Of a DNA stretch of 64,000 nt, positions 16,655-24,885 are shown piece after piece (the stretch's first letter is position 1; each line of letters begins with the position of its first letter). Source of the stretch: Halolamina sp. CBA1230 (GTDB lineage: Archaea > Halobacteriota > Halobacteria > Halobacteriales > Haloferacaceae). The notes below the pieces were generated by a model that saw only the letters and a program-made list of their open reading frames with translations, was not told the DNA's origin and searched no databases. The stretch covers positions 1 through 64,000 of the forward strand of contig NZ_CP054587.1 of the NCBI RefSeq assembly GCF_002025255.2, in the 5' to 3' direction. The position numbers and the translations under genes are program-made.

Positions 16655-17383
16655 ATGCTCGAAGAAGGTCTCTCGTACCCGTTGGAGGGTGACAGCGCGC
16701 TCGGACGAGTCCTCATCGGTGGACTGCTGGGGTTCGGTAGCTTCCTGATCATCCCGGCGTTCGCGCTGCTGGGCTATCTGGTCTGGGTGCTCGGCGACGC
16801 CGCCCGCGGCGAGGAGGAGCCCCCGGCGTTCGAGAACTGGGGTGAGATGATCGTCGACGGCCTGAAAGCGACGGCCGTGGGGATCGTCTACGGTATCCTC
16901 CCGTTCGTGCTGGTGTTCGTCAGCATCGTCGTCGCCGGGAGTGGCGGGACCACCGGGAGCGACACCGCCGCGGGAATCCTCGGCAGTATCGGGCTGCTGG
17001 GGCTGCTCGTGAGTTTCGTCGCGATGTTCGTGCTCTACTACCTGATCCCGGCGGCGCTGACGAACATGGCGCTCGAGGACTCCTTCAGCGCCGCGTTCGA
17101 CTTCGGCACGATCAAGCAGGTGATCCTCACGGGCGACTACCTCGTCGCGTGGCTGATCCCGTTCGTGCTCGCGGCCGGGGTCCAGATCCTCTTCTCGGCG
17201 CTGACACTCGTCCTAGTGCTGTCGGTCGTCGGGATACTTGCTCTCCCGCTGTTGTTCCTCGTCGGCCCGATCGTCCAGTTCTACGTGCAGGTCGCCGCGT
17301 TCTACATGTTCGGCGCCGCCTTCGGCAAGGTCGCCGACACCGATAACGCCGTTAATACCGATTACGGGAACTTAACGGCGTAA
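16655..17383 (+). CDS. DUF4013 membrane protein
   Basis: This 242-residue protein has about six hydrophobic segments and the N-terminal pattern LEEGLSYPLEGD followed by VLGDAARGEEEPPAFENWGEM, characteristic of DUF4013 proteins. The topology resembles a small membrane channel or assembly factor, but no function is known. The AT-rich string ending in the ATG (gtatatg) and ttaag about 30 bp upstream provide a promoter. It is the last normal-GC gene before an AT-rich stretch. Confidence 0.8.
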   Translation: MLEEGLSYPLEGDSALGRVLIGGLLGFGSFLIIPAFALLGYLVWVLGDAARGEEEPPAFENWGEMIVDGLKATAVGIVYGILPFVLVFVSIVVAGSGGTTGSDTAAGILGSIGLLGLLVSFVAMFVLYYLIPAALTNMALEDSFSAAFDFGTIKQVILTGDYLVAWLIPFVLAAGVQILFSALTLVLVLSVVGILALPLLFLVGPIVQFYVQVAAFYMFGAAFGKVADTDNAVNTDYGNLTA

Positions 17384-17558
17384 GAAGCTGCCTCGTTCGT
17401 TTTCTCTCGGCAGTGAGAACTCTCAGGTGAATCCTCTTTAGAGATGCTGTATTGACCTGTGATTGCTCGATAATCGAATATTTAAAAGTATATAAAGTAG
17501 CAATATTCTTAAATGTATTCTCAAACTTTATGTTCCGACTGGTATACCTTCGCTTGAC
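17384..17558 (+). promoter_or_regulatory. AT-rich upstream region of the 17559 gene
   Basis: About 60 bases (17467-17530) are strikingly AT-rich for this genome, with tatttaaaag and tatataaag (about 17478-17497) as obvious TATA boxes and a second candidate, cttaaatg, at about 17508. The composition change continues into the gene. It could be a strong promoter or the edge of acquired DNA. Confidence 0.55.
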
Positions 17559-18569
17559 ATGAGTTCTGACGGAAAAGTTCCTGAATTCACTCGCCAAGAG
17601 CTCCGAGAAGCCGATACTTTCGTTGAAGGCGATTACAGCGGAGTCAATCCTCGTGGTTTCTATCGGAAACTGAAACGACGCCTCGAAGAGGTGCAGACGG
17701 ATTTCGGATTCAAATACCACATTCAGGGTCACCAAGACACTGATCTCACTATCGACAAGGAAAGTGTTGGACAGAAGACAGGGACGATCACTGGAAGGCT
17801 GAAAGCGTACTCCGACTGGGAACCCCTCGGATTCAGTACGTTGACGTATCGTCCCTACGCTGGATACGGGATTATCAGCATCCTCCTCGGTGTGATATTC
17901 CTGCTTCAGATCTCGAACAGCCTCCCGATCGGATTCCTGGGGCTCGTTCTTATCGGTGCAGGGATCTACGGATACATGCAGACCAAGCGAGGAGAATTCC
18001 CGATCACGGAACGAAGTGAGATCCGTGTCCTCCTCAGCGGGGAGGTCAGCGAACGGAAAGTCACTGACGACGGTGTCGAGAAGACGAACATGCACAGCGA
18101 GATGTCCGTCGTTTTCGCCGGTGAAACGTTCGTGCGGGTGGATACTGCACAGCTACGGGATCTGCACTGGGCACTACGACGGGAACTCGTCGAGGAAGTC
18201 AAACGGTGGAACAACGACATCGCTCAGGACCCGAATAACCGAGTCGAGGTGTCAAGCGGTCTTATTTGGCATCTCCGTGGCGTTGTCGACCGGAGTCTGA
18301 AAGACCACCGGGACGAGATTGACAGGATTCAGGGACGCTGGTGGAACGCCGGGTTCGAGGAGCGAATCGCATTCAACGAGAAGGTGAAAGAGCAGCTCAC
18401 CCAGGAGAACCGCGAGAAAGTGGAGACCCACGAGGAAAACGTCATCCTCGAACTGGAAGATCTCGCCGAGGATCTGGACATCTTCATCGAGCGGGAAGGA
18501 TACGACGAGGTAGAGAACATTCAGCGGGACCAGGAACGGAACCCGGAACTCGAATCGGGCGATCGGTAG
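17559..18569 (+). CDS. Orphan membrane protein with lower GC
   Basis: I do not recognise this 336-residue protein. Residues 1-95 are soluble and charged, two membrane helices lie at about 106-122 and 126-142, and the C-terminal 190 residues are soluble, with a likely coiled coil at about 260-310 (ERIAFNEKVKEQLTQENREKVETHEENVILELEDL). It has no cysteine and no signal peptide. It uses many more A/T-ending codons than its neighbours, and its upstream DNA is AT-rich, which suggests recent acquisition or an accessory role. It might be a stress or defence effector, but nothing in the sequence proves that. Confidence 0.75.
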   Translation: MSSDGKVPEFTRQELREADTFVEGDYSGVNPRGFYRKLKRRLEEVQTDFGFKYHIQGHQDTDLTIDKESVGQKTGTITGRLKAYSDWEPLGFSTLTYRPYAGYGIISILLGVIFLLQISNSLPIGFLGLVLIGAGIYGYMQTKRGEFPITERSEIRVLLSGEVSERKVTDDGVEKTNMHSEMSVVFAGETFVRVDTAQLRDLHWALRRELVEEVKRWNNDIAQDPNNRVEVSSGLIWHLRGVVDRSLKDHRDEIDRIQGRWWNAGFEERIAFNEKVKEQLTQENREKVETHEENVILELEDLAEDLDIFIEREGYDEVENIQRDQERNPELESGDR

Positions 18570-18681
18570 CGAGCGGCTGCCCTGTTTTCTGAAAAGCAGT
18601 CTCCCACCGTGTCGAGCACCGTTCAGCGAAGTACGACATCAACGGTGTTGAAAACGTTCCTGTGGTTCTCCGCCCACTTTC

Positions 18682-19146
18682 TCACTTCGCTTCGACGACC
18701 ACCGTCTCCGCGGCCAGATCACCGACGCGCTGCCCGCGATCGGTGACGACGATCAGCACCGCGCCGAGGAGAAAGAACGCCGGCAACGCGTCGACGACCC
18801 GGAGCACGTTCCGGACCAGCGCGTCGCCGTAGCCGATCGGCTCGCCGTCCTCGGTCACGACCACGAGTCCCACTGCACGCTTGCCGAGCGTCTGGCCGTA
18901 CGCACCCTCCGTGTAGACGAAGTACGCCAGCCCGACGACAGTGGTGACTGACTGGAGTACGAGAACGGCAACCTCGACCGCGAGCGGGCTCGTCGGATCC
19001 GCGACGAGCACGAACGCGAGTGCAGTGGCCAGCCCGGCAACGACGCCGAACGTCACACCGACCAGCAGGAGGTCGAGGAGCAACGCGCCGACGCGCTGGC
19101 CGAACGTCTTCCCCTCGGTGCCGAGGCGGGGGGCGGGCCGATCCAT
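18682..19146 (-). CDS. RDD-family membrane protein
   Basis: The 154 residues show three or four membrane helices and the RDD signature: Arg-x2-Gly-Ala-Leu-Leu-Leu-Asp (about 18-26), YGQTLGKRAVGLVVV and a later DALVRNVLRVVDAL with the conserved Arg/Asp pair. RDD proteins are membrane proteins of mostly unknown function; some act in ion exchange. I use the ATG at 19146 (MDRPAPRLG), since the upstream extension is not conserved-looking. Confidence 0.85.
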   Translation of the reverse strand: MDRPAPRLGTEGKTFGQRVGALLLDLLLVGVTFGVVAGLATALAFVLVADPTSPLAVEVAVLVLQSVTTVVGLAYFVYTEGAYGQTLGKRAVGLVVVTEDGEPIGYGDALVRNVLRVVDALPAFFLLGAVLIVVTDRGQRVGDLAAETVVVEAK

Positions 19147-19205
19147 GGGGCGAGATGGTGGCCCGGTTCCTTCACCGTTGTGCCAGAAACCGCCGGCAAC
19201 CGCAC

Positions 19206-19355
19206 TCACTCAGCCCGGGCTTTCGAGAGGTTCTCGACCGGTCCGCCACACTCCGGACAGACGCTGATCCTGTCGGAACTGGTGTGGTGGCCGAGGCAGT
19301 CCGAACACTCGTACAGTTTCTCGCCGCTACTGTGCTCGATCCACGAGTCGTCCAT
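19206..19355 (-). CDS. Rubrerythrin-like zinc ribbon mini-protein
   Basis: This is a 49-residue protein. Translation from the ATG at 19355 gives two Cys pairs, YECSDC (16-20) and VCPECGGPV (32-40), spaced like the rubredoxin-type knuckles of haloarchaeal rubrerythrin-like domain proteins, and it ends in ENLSKARAE. It should bind one Zn or Fe ion. The gene ends 60 bp before the RDD start on the same strand. Small zinc finger proteins of this kind are common in haloarchaea, and most have no assigned function. Confidence 0.85.
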   Translation of the reverse strand: MDDSWIEHSSGEKLYECSDCLGHHTSSDRISVCPECGGPVENLSKARAE

Positions 19356-19505
19356 TGTTGCGTGTTACCAATGGTCACTATCTATCTTCAATCCTTCGGT
19401 GGTATGCGAACAGTTGGACAGTCGTGCAGTCGGGACAGTCGACGGCGACCGCCCGGCACTGCCGACCCGTTAGAGTGAAACCGCCGCCGGGCGAAGTAGC
19501 CCCCA

Positions 19506-19922
19506 ATGAGCGCAGATCAGGAGCAACGAACCATCCGCTGTCTCGTCGCCAAAGTCGGGCTGGACGGCCACGACCGTGGCGCCCACGTGATCGCGCGGGC
19601 GTTCCGCGACGCCGGCTTCGAGGTGATCTACTCCGGGCTCCACCGCGCGCCCGAGGAGATCGTCCAGGCGGCGGTCCAGGAGGACGTCGACGTGCTCGGG
19701 ATCTCGATCCTCTCGGGCGCGCACAACACGCTGGTCCCCAAGGTGATCGAGGGGCTGAAGGAGTACGACGCGTTCGACGACACGCTCGTGCTCGTCGGGG
19801 GGATCATCCCCGACGAGGACAAGGAGGAGCTGCTGGAGATGGGCGTCGCCGAGGTGTTCGGCCCCGGCACGCCGATGGAGGAGACCGTCGAGTTCGTCGA
19901 GGCGCACGCGCCCGAGCGATGA
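19506..19922 (+). CDS. Methylmalonyl-CoA mutase, cobalamin-binding (small) subunit
   Basis: This B12-binding domain partners the catalytic large subunit encoded 28 kb away at 47578. The 138 residues form the Rossmann-like cobalamin fold: LDGHDRG (19-25) gives the DxHxxG motif with axial His22, followed by GISILSGAHNTL and LVGGIIPDED. The separate subunit is the archaeal type, unlike the fused bacterial mutase. It overlaps MeaB by four bases (ATGA), so the two are co-translated. Confidence 0.93.
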   Translation: MSADQEQRTIRCLVAKVGLDGHDRGAHVIARAFRDAGFEVIYSGLHRAPEEIVQAAVQEDVDVLGISILSGAHNTLVPKVIEGLKEYDAFDDTLVLVGGIIPDEDKEELLEMGVAEVFGPGTPMEETVEFVEAHAPER

Positions 19923-20989
19923 ACGCGGCCGTCGAGACCGAGCTGGTCGACGAGCTCCTCGCGGGCAAACACCGCGCGCTGGCCCGCGTCATTTCCAAAG
20001 TCGAGAACCGCGCGCCGGGGTACCGCGATATCGTCTCACAGCTGCACGAGCACACCGGCCACGCCGACGTGATCGGCGTCACCGGCTCCCCCGGCGCGGG
20101 GAAGTCGACGCTTGTGGACAAGCTCGCGAAGCAGTACCGCGACCGCGGGGAGACCGTCGGCGTGATCGCGGTCGACCCCTCGTCGCCGTACACCGGCGGT
20201 GCCGTGCTCGGCGACCGCATCCGGATGGCGAGCAACGTCGGCGACATGGACGTGTTCTTCCGGTCGATGTCCGCCCGCGGCACGCTCGGCGGGCTCTCGA
20301 CGGCCACCTCCGACGCGATCAAGGCGCTCGACGCGTTCGGCAAGGACCGCATCATCGTCGAGACGGTCGGCGCCGGCCAGAACGAGGTCGACATCGTCCG
20401 CACCGCCGACACCGTCGTGGTACTCGTCCAGCCCGGCTCGGGCGACGACGTACAGATGCTCAAAGCCGGCATCCTCGAGATCGGCGATATCTTCGTGGTC
20501 AACAAGGCCGACATGGACGGCGCGAGCCAGACCGTGGCCGACCTGGAGGAGATGCTCCACATGGAGCGCGACCCGACGGCGAAGCTCGACACGGGCGGGT
20601 TCGAGAAGCCGGACCACCCGGACGAGGAGTCGATGGCCGGCGACGGGACCGAGTCCGCCGACGAGGAGGAGATCTGGGAGCCGATGGTGCTCGAGACGGT
20701 CGCGAAGTCGGGCGAGGGCGTCGACGAACTGCTCGAGACGCTCGACGACCACTCGGCGTGGCTCGACGAGACGGGCCGCCGGGAGACGAAGGCGAAGCAG
20801 CGCTACGCCGCCGAGATCCGACAGCTGCTCCGGGCCGACGCGGCGGACCTGATCGACAGCGAACTGGATCGTCGTGGGGGAGTGGAGGCGATGGCCGAGC
20901 GCGTGTTGGATCGGGAAAGCGACCCGTACACGGTGGCGGACGAGGTGCTCGGTCCGATCGAGGAGTGTGTCGACGAGCAGCGGGAGTAG
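19919..20989 (+). CDS. meaB: Methylmalonyl-CoA mutase-associated GTPase MeaB
   Basis: This G3E-family GTPase protects and reloads the B12 mutase. The 356 residues contain the P-loop GVTGSPGAGKST (53-64), the switch region VDPSSPYTGGAVLGDRIRM, ETVGAGQNEVD (G3 region) and VVNKADMDG (G4). An acidic insert of about 35 residues (around 220-250, rich in Asp/Glu) looks like a haloarchaeal addition. It starts at 19919 inside the mutase small-subunit stop. The gene order small subunit-meaB, apart from the large subunit, supports a dedicated cofactor-loading unit. Confidence 0.93.
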   Translation: MNAAVETELVDELLAGKHRALARVISKVENRAPGYRDIVSQLHEHTGHADVIGVTGSPGAGKSTLVDKLAKQYRDRGETVGVIAVDPSSPYTGGAVLGDRIRMASNVGDMDVFFRSMSARGTLGGLSTATSDAIKALDAFGKDRIIVETVGAGQNEVDIVRTADTVVVLVQPGSGDDVQMLKAGILEIGDIFVVNKADMDGASQTVADLEEMLHMERDPTAKLDTGGFEKPDHPDEESMAGDGTESADEEEIWEPMVLETVAKSGEGVDELLETLDDHSAWLDETGRRETKAKQRYAAEIRQLLRADAADLIDSELDRRGGVEAMAERVLDRESDPYTVADEVLGPIEECVDEQRE

Positions 20990-21008
20990 GTCGTTTTTCG
21001 TGTTTTCG
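20990..21008 (+). terminator. T-rich run after meaB
   Basis: Two T runs (gtttttcg and gttttcg) follow the meaB stop within 18 bases. U-rich tracts of this kind are the usual archaeal termination signal; inferred from sequence only. Confidence 0.5.
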
Positions 21009-21067
21009 AGGTGAGTGACGGTTGTTCGATGAGGGGTGTTCGACAGTGATCGCGAGGACATCTCGTT

Positions 21068-21450
21068 CGTTGGCTACTGGGACAGCAACCGCAACAGCAT
21101 CTCGACGCATGACCACTTGTGACCGCAGTGTGTCGGGCACGAGGCCCGACACAGCGCCGAGTCCCCACCCCTCCCCACTCGGGCGCGACCATCGCGCCCG
21201 CGAGGCGTCCACCGGCACTGCACCGCGGTCGCTGTCGGCGCGAAGCGCACGCGGCCTCGTGGCGCGTGTCGGAGTGGGACCGAAGGTCCCACAGGCCGTA
21301 CGGGCGACGCACGGGTCGCCCGTACGACAGCGCGAGGGACGACTGACTGAACGCAGTGAGGGAAGGAGTCGGCTGGGGAGGTGTGAGGGCTGTGCGGGGC
21401 GGTTCGGTCGCAAGTGGTCTACGATCGAAGTGCTGTCGCGGCAGAGCAAG
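21068..21450. repeat. Foldback repeat element, copy 2
   Basis: This is the second copy of the element seen at 10418 and 63073. The left end (21068-21092) differs by two bases from the solo copy at 40484. Inner repeats ACCACTTGTGACCGCAG (about 21112-21128) and CGGTCGCAAGTGGT (about 21406-21419) are nearly complementary. The conserved block GAGTCCCCACCCCTCCCC leads into a 9-3-9 hairpin (21180-21200, arm CGGGCGCGA, loop CCA). Extra hairpins unique to this copy are 21130-21152 (arm GTGTCGGGC), 21274-21292 (arm GTGGGACC, loop GAA) and 21297-21326 (12-bp arm CGTACGGGCGAC). It lies between convergent genes. Confidence 0.85.
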
Positions 21451-21474
21451 CGTTCCTGAACCCCTCGCTTACCG

Positions 21475-22461
21475 CTACCGAGCCGCCTCGATAACGCGCT
21501 CCTCCGTCTCCCGATCAGGCCCGTTTTCGGCGCCATCACGACCCTCCTCCCGATGCGCACGTGCCGTCCTCGCAACCGCCTCTGCCGGATCGGTCGATTC
21601 CCATCCCAGCGCGGCCAGCTTCCCCGTCGCCGCCAGCGCAGGCTGGGGAGTGTACAGCGGGAAGTCGGTGGCGTCGACGCCCGCCGCATCGAGATCACTC
21701 GGCCCCGTCCGGACGATCTCCACGTCGGTATCCAGCCCCGCCGCAGCGAGTTCGAGCGAGCGCGAGAGCGAGAACGTGTTCCGGTCCGCGACGTTGTACG
21801 CTTCCCCCGCGTCCCCACGTTCTGCGACGATCCGGAGCGCACTGGCCACGTCCTCGACGTAGGAACGGTGGAGGAGGCTGTCGCCGTCGAACGGGACGAC
21901 CACTTCGTCGTACTCCGCGACGCGGTCGGTCCAGTAGGCGAACCGCTCGGTGTAGTCGTGCGGGCCGTAGACGAGCATCGGGCGGACCGCCATCGCGTTC
22001 ACGCCCTGCTCGGCCGCGCGGGCGACGACGCGGTCGCCCTCGGCTTTCCGCGGCCCGTAGCTCTCCATCGAGTCGTCGGTCGCCTGCTCGGGCGTACAGT
22101 CGTGGAGCGCGGTCCCGTCCTCGCGCAGCGGCACGTCCGGCGCGTCGTAGGCGGAGCCGGAGGAGACGTACACGTACGCTTCGGCGTCGGCGAACACCTC
22201 CGTCGCGGTCTCCACGTCGCCGGGGTGGTACGCGCAGGTGTCGATCACGATCTCGGGGTCGACCGCGTCGCGGGCGTCCTCGAGCGCGGAGCGGTCCGTC
22301 CGGTCGCCGTGGACCGACTCGACGGGCTCCCGATCCGCGAACGGGTTCTCGGACTCCCCGCGGGTGAACGTCGTGACGTGGTAGTCGTTGGTGAGCAGCT
22401 CCTCGACGGTGTGGCGGCCGACGAAGCGGGTGCCGCCGACGACGAGCGCGGTGTCGGGCAT
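21475..22461 (-). CDS. NAD-dependent epimerase/dehydratase (extended SDR)
   Basis: This 328-residue protein has the N-terminal Rossmann loop GGTRFVGRHT (9-18), VYVSSGSAYD and the catalytic pattern Tyr-x3-Lys in SYGPRKAEGD, followed by VRPMLVYGPHDYTERF and SYVEDVASALRIV, the substrate-domain signature of nucleotide-sugar epimerases. The exact sugar substrate is not visible. It is followed on the same strand, upstream of its start, by a CinA-like gene 54 bp away. Confidence 0.85.
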   Translation of the reverse strand: MPDTALVVGGTRFVGRHTVEELLTNDYHVTTFTRGESENPFADREPVESVHGDRTDRSALEDARDAVDPEIVIDTCAYHPGDVETATEVFADAEAYVYVSSGSAYDAPDVPLREDGTALHDCTPEQATDDSMESYGPRKAEGDRVVARAAEQGVNAMAVRPMLVYGPHDYTERFAYWTDRVAEYDEVVVPFDGDSLLHRSYVEDVASALRIVAERGDAGEAYNVADRNTFSLSRSLELAAAGLDTDVEIVRTGPSDLDAAGVDATDFPLYTPQPALAATGKLAALGWESTDPAEAVARTARAHREEGRDGAENGPDRETEERVIEAAR

Positions 22462-22515
22462 GGATGGGCGTGTGGCGCCGCCGGCAAAAACACGCGCACC
22501 GCGGCAGTCGAGGCG

Positions 22516-23247
22516 CTACGTCTCGGGCGTCGCGACGCGCTCCCGGAGCCAGTCGACCCCCTCGGCGACGGCGTCAGGGTCGCTCCCGGTGACTTTGAGC
22601 CGGTTCCGCCCCGAACGGGAGGGGTAGCTGCCGACGACGAGGTCGAACTGCTCGCGGAACTGATCGAGCGTGTCGGTCAGCGACCCCTCAGGTGCCGTGG
22701 TCTCGAACGTCTCGCTGACCGCGTCGCCGCCGAACGCCTCGGCGACCAGGTCGAACATCGCCTCGAACTCCGCGGGCGGGCCGGGGAACACGTAGACGTT
22801 CTCGACGACAGCGCCCGGACAGAGCCCCACGGGGTTGAGAAGCGGTCGCGCGCCGGCCGGCGTCGCGCCCCAGGCTTCGAGATCCAGGTCGACCTCCGCG
22901 GGATCGAGATCGTCGGGATCGACGCCCTCGTAGTCGGCCATGTGCTCGATCAGGTCCTCACGAACCTCCGCCTCCAGCACGAGTTCGCGGCCGAACGCGT
23001 CGGCGACGGCGGCCATCGTCACGTCGTCGTGCGTGCCGCCGAGGCCGCCGCCGACGATCACGGCGTCGAACTGCCGGCGCCAGTCGTCGACGATCCCGGC
23101 GATCAGTTCGCGGTCGTCGGGGATCGTGAGCATCCGGGCGACGGTCGCGCCGCGTTCGTCGAGCCGGCGCGCGAGCCGCTCGGCGTTCGTGTTCCGCGTG
23201 TCGCCGGCGAGGATCTCGTCGCCGACGGTGACGATGGCCACCTCCAT
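22516..23247 (-). CDS. CinA N-terminal / molybdopterin-binding-fold protein
   Basis: This 243-residue protein starts with the MoaB/MogA-like fold MEVAIVTVGDEILAGDTRNTN and contains VIVGGGLGGTHDDVT, the nucleotide/pterin-binding loop of CinA-type proteins (usually GGLGPTxDD). The C-terminal nicotinamide-nucleotide amidase domain of bacterial CinA is absent, as in most archaeal members. In CinA the N-terminal domain is an ADP-ribose pyrophosphatase; whether this version shares that is inferred. I take the ATG at 23247 because sequence before it lacks the fold. Confidence 0.82.
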   Translation of the reverse strand: MEVAIVTVGDEILAGDTRNTNAERLARRLDERGATVARMLTIPDDRELIAGIVDDWRRQFDAVIVGGGLGGTHDDVTMAAVADAFGRELVLEAEVREDLIEHMADYEGVDPDDLDPAEVDLDLEAWGATPAGARPLLNPVGLCPGAVVENVYVFPGPPAEFEAMFDLVAEAFGGDAVSETFETTAPEGSLTDTLDQFREQFDLVVGSYPSRSGRNRLKVTGSDPDAVAEGVDWLRERVATPET

Positions 23248-23338
23248 GCGACCCTGGAGGGCTGCCAGCCCCGTGAGTCGTTCGGCTCCGGCGCGGGCGA
23301 TCACGGGAGCTATGGCCCCGGATCGTCCAGCCACGGGT

Positions 23339-23656
23339 ATGGCGTGGTACCTCCTGCTCGCGGCAGGGCTGTTCGAGATCGCGTGGGCGATCGGACTCGA
23401 GTACTCCGACGGGCTCACGGAGCCGTTGCCGACCGCCGGCACGGTCGTCGCGCTCGTGGCGTCGATGATCCTGCTCGCGAAAGCCGTCCAGCAGCTCCCC
23501 GTGGGGACCGCTTACGCGGTCTGGACCGGGATCGGCGCCGTCGGGACGGCCTCGCTGGGCGTGGTGCTGTTCGACGAGTCCGCCAGCCCCGAGCGGTTGG
23601 CGTTCATCGGCGTGATCGTGGTTGGGATCGTCGGGCTCCACATGACCTCCACGTAA
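23339..23656 (+). CDS. Small multidrug resistance-family exporter (Gdx/SugE type)
   Basis: This 105-residue protein has four membrane helices. Helix 1 reads LLLAAGLFEIAWAIGLEYS with the essential Glu13, and the GLFEIAWAIGL pattern matches the guanidinium-exporting Gdx branch rather than the EmrE multidrug branch. It probably works as a proton-coupled dual-topology dimer. The ATG at 23339 lies 91 bp from the divergent CinA-like gene. No guanidine riboswitch is seen in that gap. Confidence 0.85.
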   Translation: MAWYLLLAAGLFEIAWAIGLEYSDGLTEPLPTAGTVVALVASMILLAKAVQQLPVGTAYAVWTGIGAVGTASLGVVLFDESASPERLAFIGVIVVGIVGLHMTST

Positions 23657-23688
23657 CGGGTGACGACCGGCTCGGCGGGCGGTCCGAA

Positions 23689-24711
23689 TCAGGGGACGAT
23701 CACCGACCGGAACCGCACGTCACCCTCGTGCATGGCTTCGAACGCGGCCGCGGCCTCGTCGAGCGGGAACGTCTCGACCATCGGCGTCACGTCCCGCAAC
23801 GCACTGAACTCCAAGGTATCCTGCGAGTCGCGTGCGGTCCCCGACGCCCACCCATTCACGCTGCTGCGCCCGTCGATGAGCGATCCGACGGGGAGCTCGA
23901 CGGGCTCCTCCGGCCCCGCGACGAGGACGAGCTGGCCGTTCGGGCCGAGGCCGCCGACGACCGACTCGATGGCCGCCTTCGACGGCGCCGTGCCGAAGAC
24001 GACGCGGGCGCCGCCGAGCTCCCGCAGCGCCGCGGCGGGGTCCTCGGCCTCGCTGTCGACGAAGTGGTCCGCGCCGAGCTCCCGCGCCAACTCCGCCTTC
24101 TCGGTCCCCCGCGAGACGGCGACCGTCTCGAAGCCGGCGTGGCTGGCGAACTGCAGCCCGAGGTGGCCGAGGCCGCCGATACCCAGCACGGCGACGAGAT
24201 CGCCGGGACCCGCGCCGGTGTTCCGGAGGCCGTTGAACGTCGTTACGCCCGCACAGAGCAACGGGGCGGCCGCCACGGCGTCGAGCTCCTCCGGAACGGC
24301 AGCGAGGGCCTCCCGCGGAGCGGTCATGTACTCCGCGTAGCCGCCGTCGGTGTGGATCCCGGTGATGGTCTGGTGCTCGCAGTTGATGAAGTCGCCCCGT
24401 CGACACGGCTCACAGGCGAAACAGTGGCCGCCGTGCCAGCCGACGCCGACGCGGTCGCCGACCGACCACGCCGTGACGTCCTCGCCGACCGCGTCGATCC
24501 GTCCCGCAACCTCGTGGCCCGGCGTCCGCGGGTAGTCGATTCCGGGGTAGCTACCCGCCTCCACGAAGCTGTCGCTGTGGCAGACCCCGCAGGCGTCGAC
24601 GCCGATCCGCACCGCCTCGGGACCCGGCGCGGGAACCTCTCGTTCGACGAGTTCGAACCCGCCACCCGGTTCGGGGACCTGCACCGCACGCATCGTTCCG
24701 TTGCTGTTCAT
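23689..24711 (-). CDS. Zinc-dependent alcohol dehydrogenase (MDR family)
   Basis: This 340-residue enzyme oxidises an alcohol or reduces an aldehyde with NAD(P). Catalytic zinc ligands are Cys41 (DACGVCHSD), His66/Glu67 (PGHE) and Cys about 153 (APLLCAG). A structural zinc site is formed by Cys97, Cys100, Cys103 and Cys111. The cofactor loop is GIGGLGHLG. The set is intact, so activity is expected. The substrate cannot be deduced. Start is at the first Met (24711); Met7 is an alternative. Confidence 0.92.
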   Translation of the reverse strand: MNSNGTMRAVQVPEPGGGFELVEREVPAPGPEAVRIGVDACGVCHSDSFVEAGSYPGIDYPRTPGHEVAGRIDAVGEDVTAWSVGDRVGVGWHGGHCFACEPCRRGDFINCEHQTITGIHTDGGYAEYMTAPREALAAVPEELDAVAAAPLLCAGVTTFNGLRNTGAGPGDLVAVLGIGGLGHLGLQFASHAGFETVAVSRGTEKAELARELGADHFVDSEAEDPAAALRELGGARVVFGTAPSKAAIESVVGGLGPNGQLVLVAGPEEPVELPVGSLIDGRSSVNGWASGTARDSQDTLEFSALRDVTPMVETFPLDEAAAAFEAMHEGDVRFRSVIVP

Positions 24712-24885
24712 ACGATACGTGTTAGCACGCTTCGACGTATAGTGGTTCCCGATTCCGACCGGACAACCAACTACGCGGGCTAATCGAGGGCCGGGGAGAG
24801 CGTCCGGCGACTCGCCGTCGGTCCCGGGTGTGCCGATGGAAACGGGACCGGTCGCGGTTCGGGCTCCGAAACCGGCAGCCGACGT

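Noticed and set aside
17352-18095. 247-codon minus-strand frame overlapping the AT-rich orphan gene
   Set aside because: The plus-strand product has two clear membrane helices and a coiled coil, and starts after a strong TATA region; the minus product is low in structure and runs through that promoter.
21022-21459. Open frames within foldback element copy 2 (and in copies 1 and 3)
   Set aside because: They run through palindromes, have basic Arg/Ser-rich composition unlike haloarchaeal proteins, and do not keep frame between copies.
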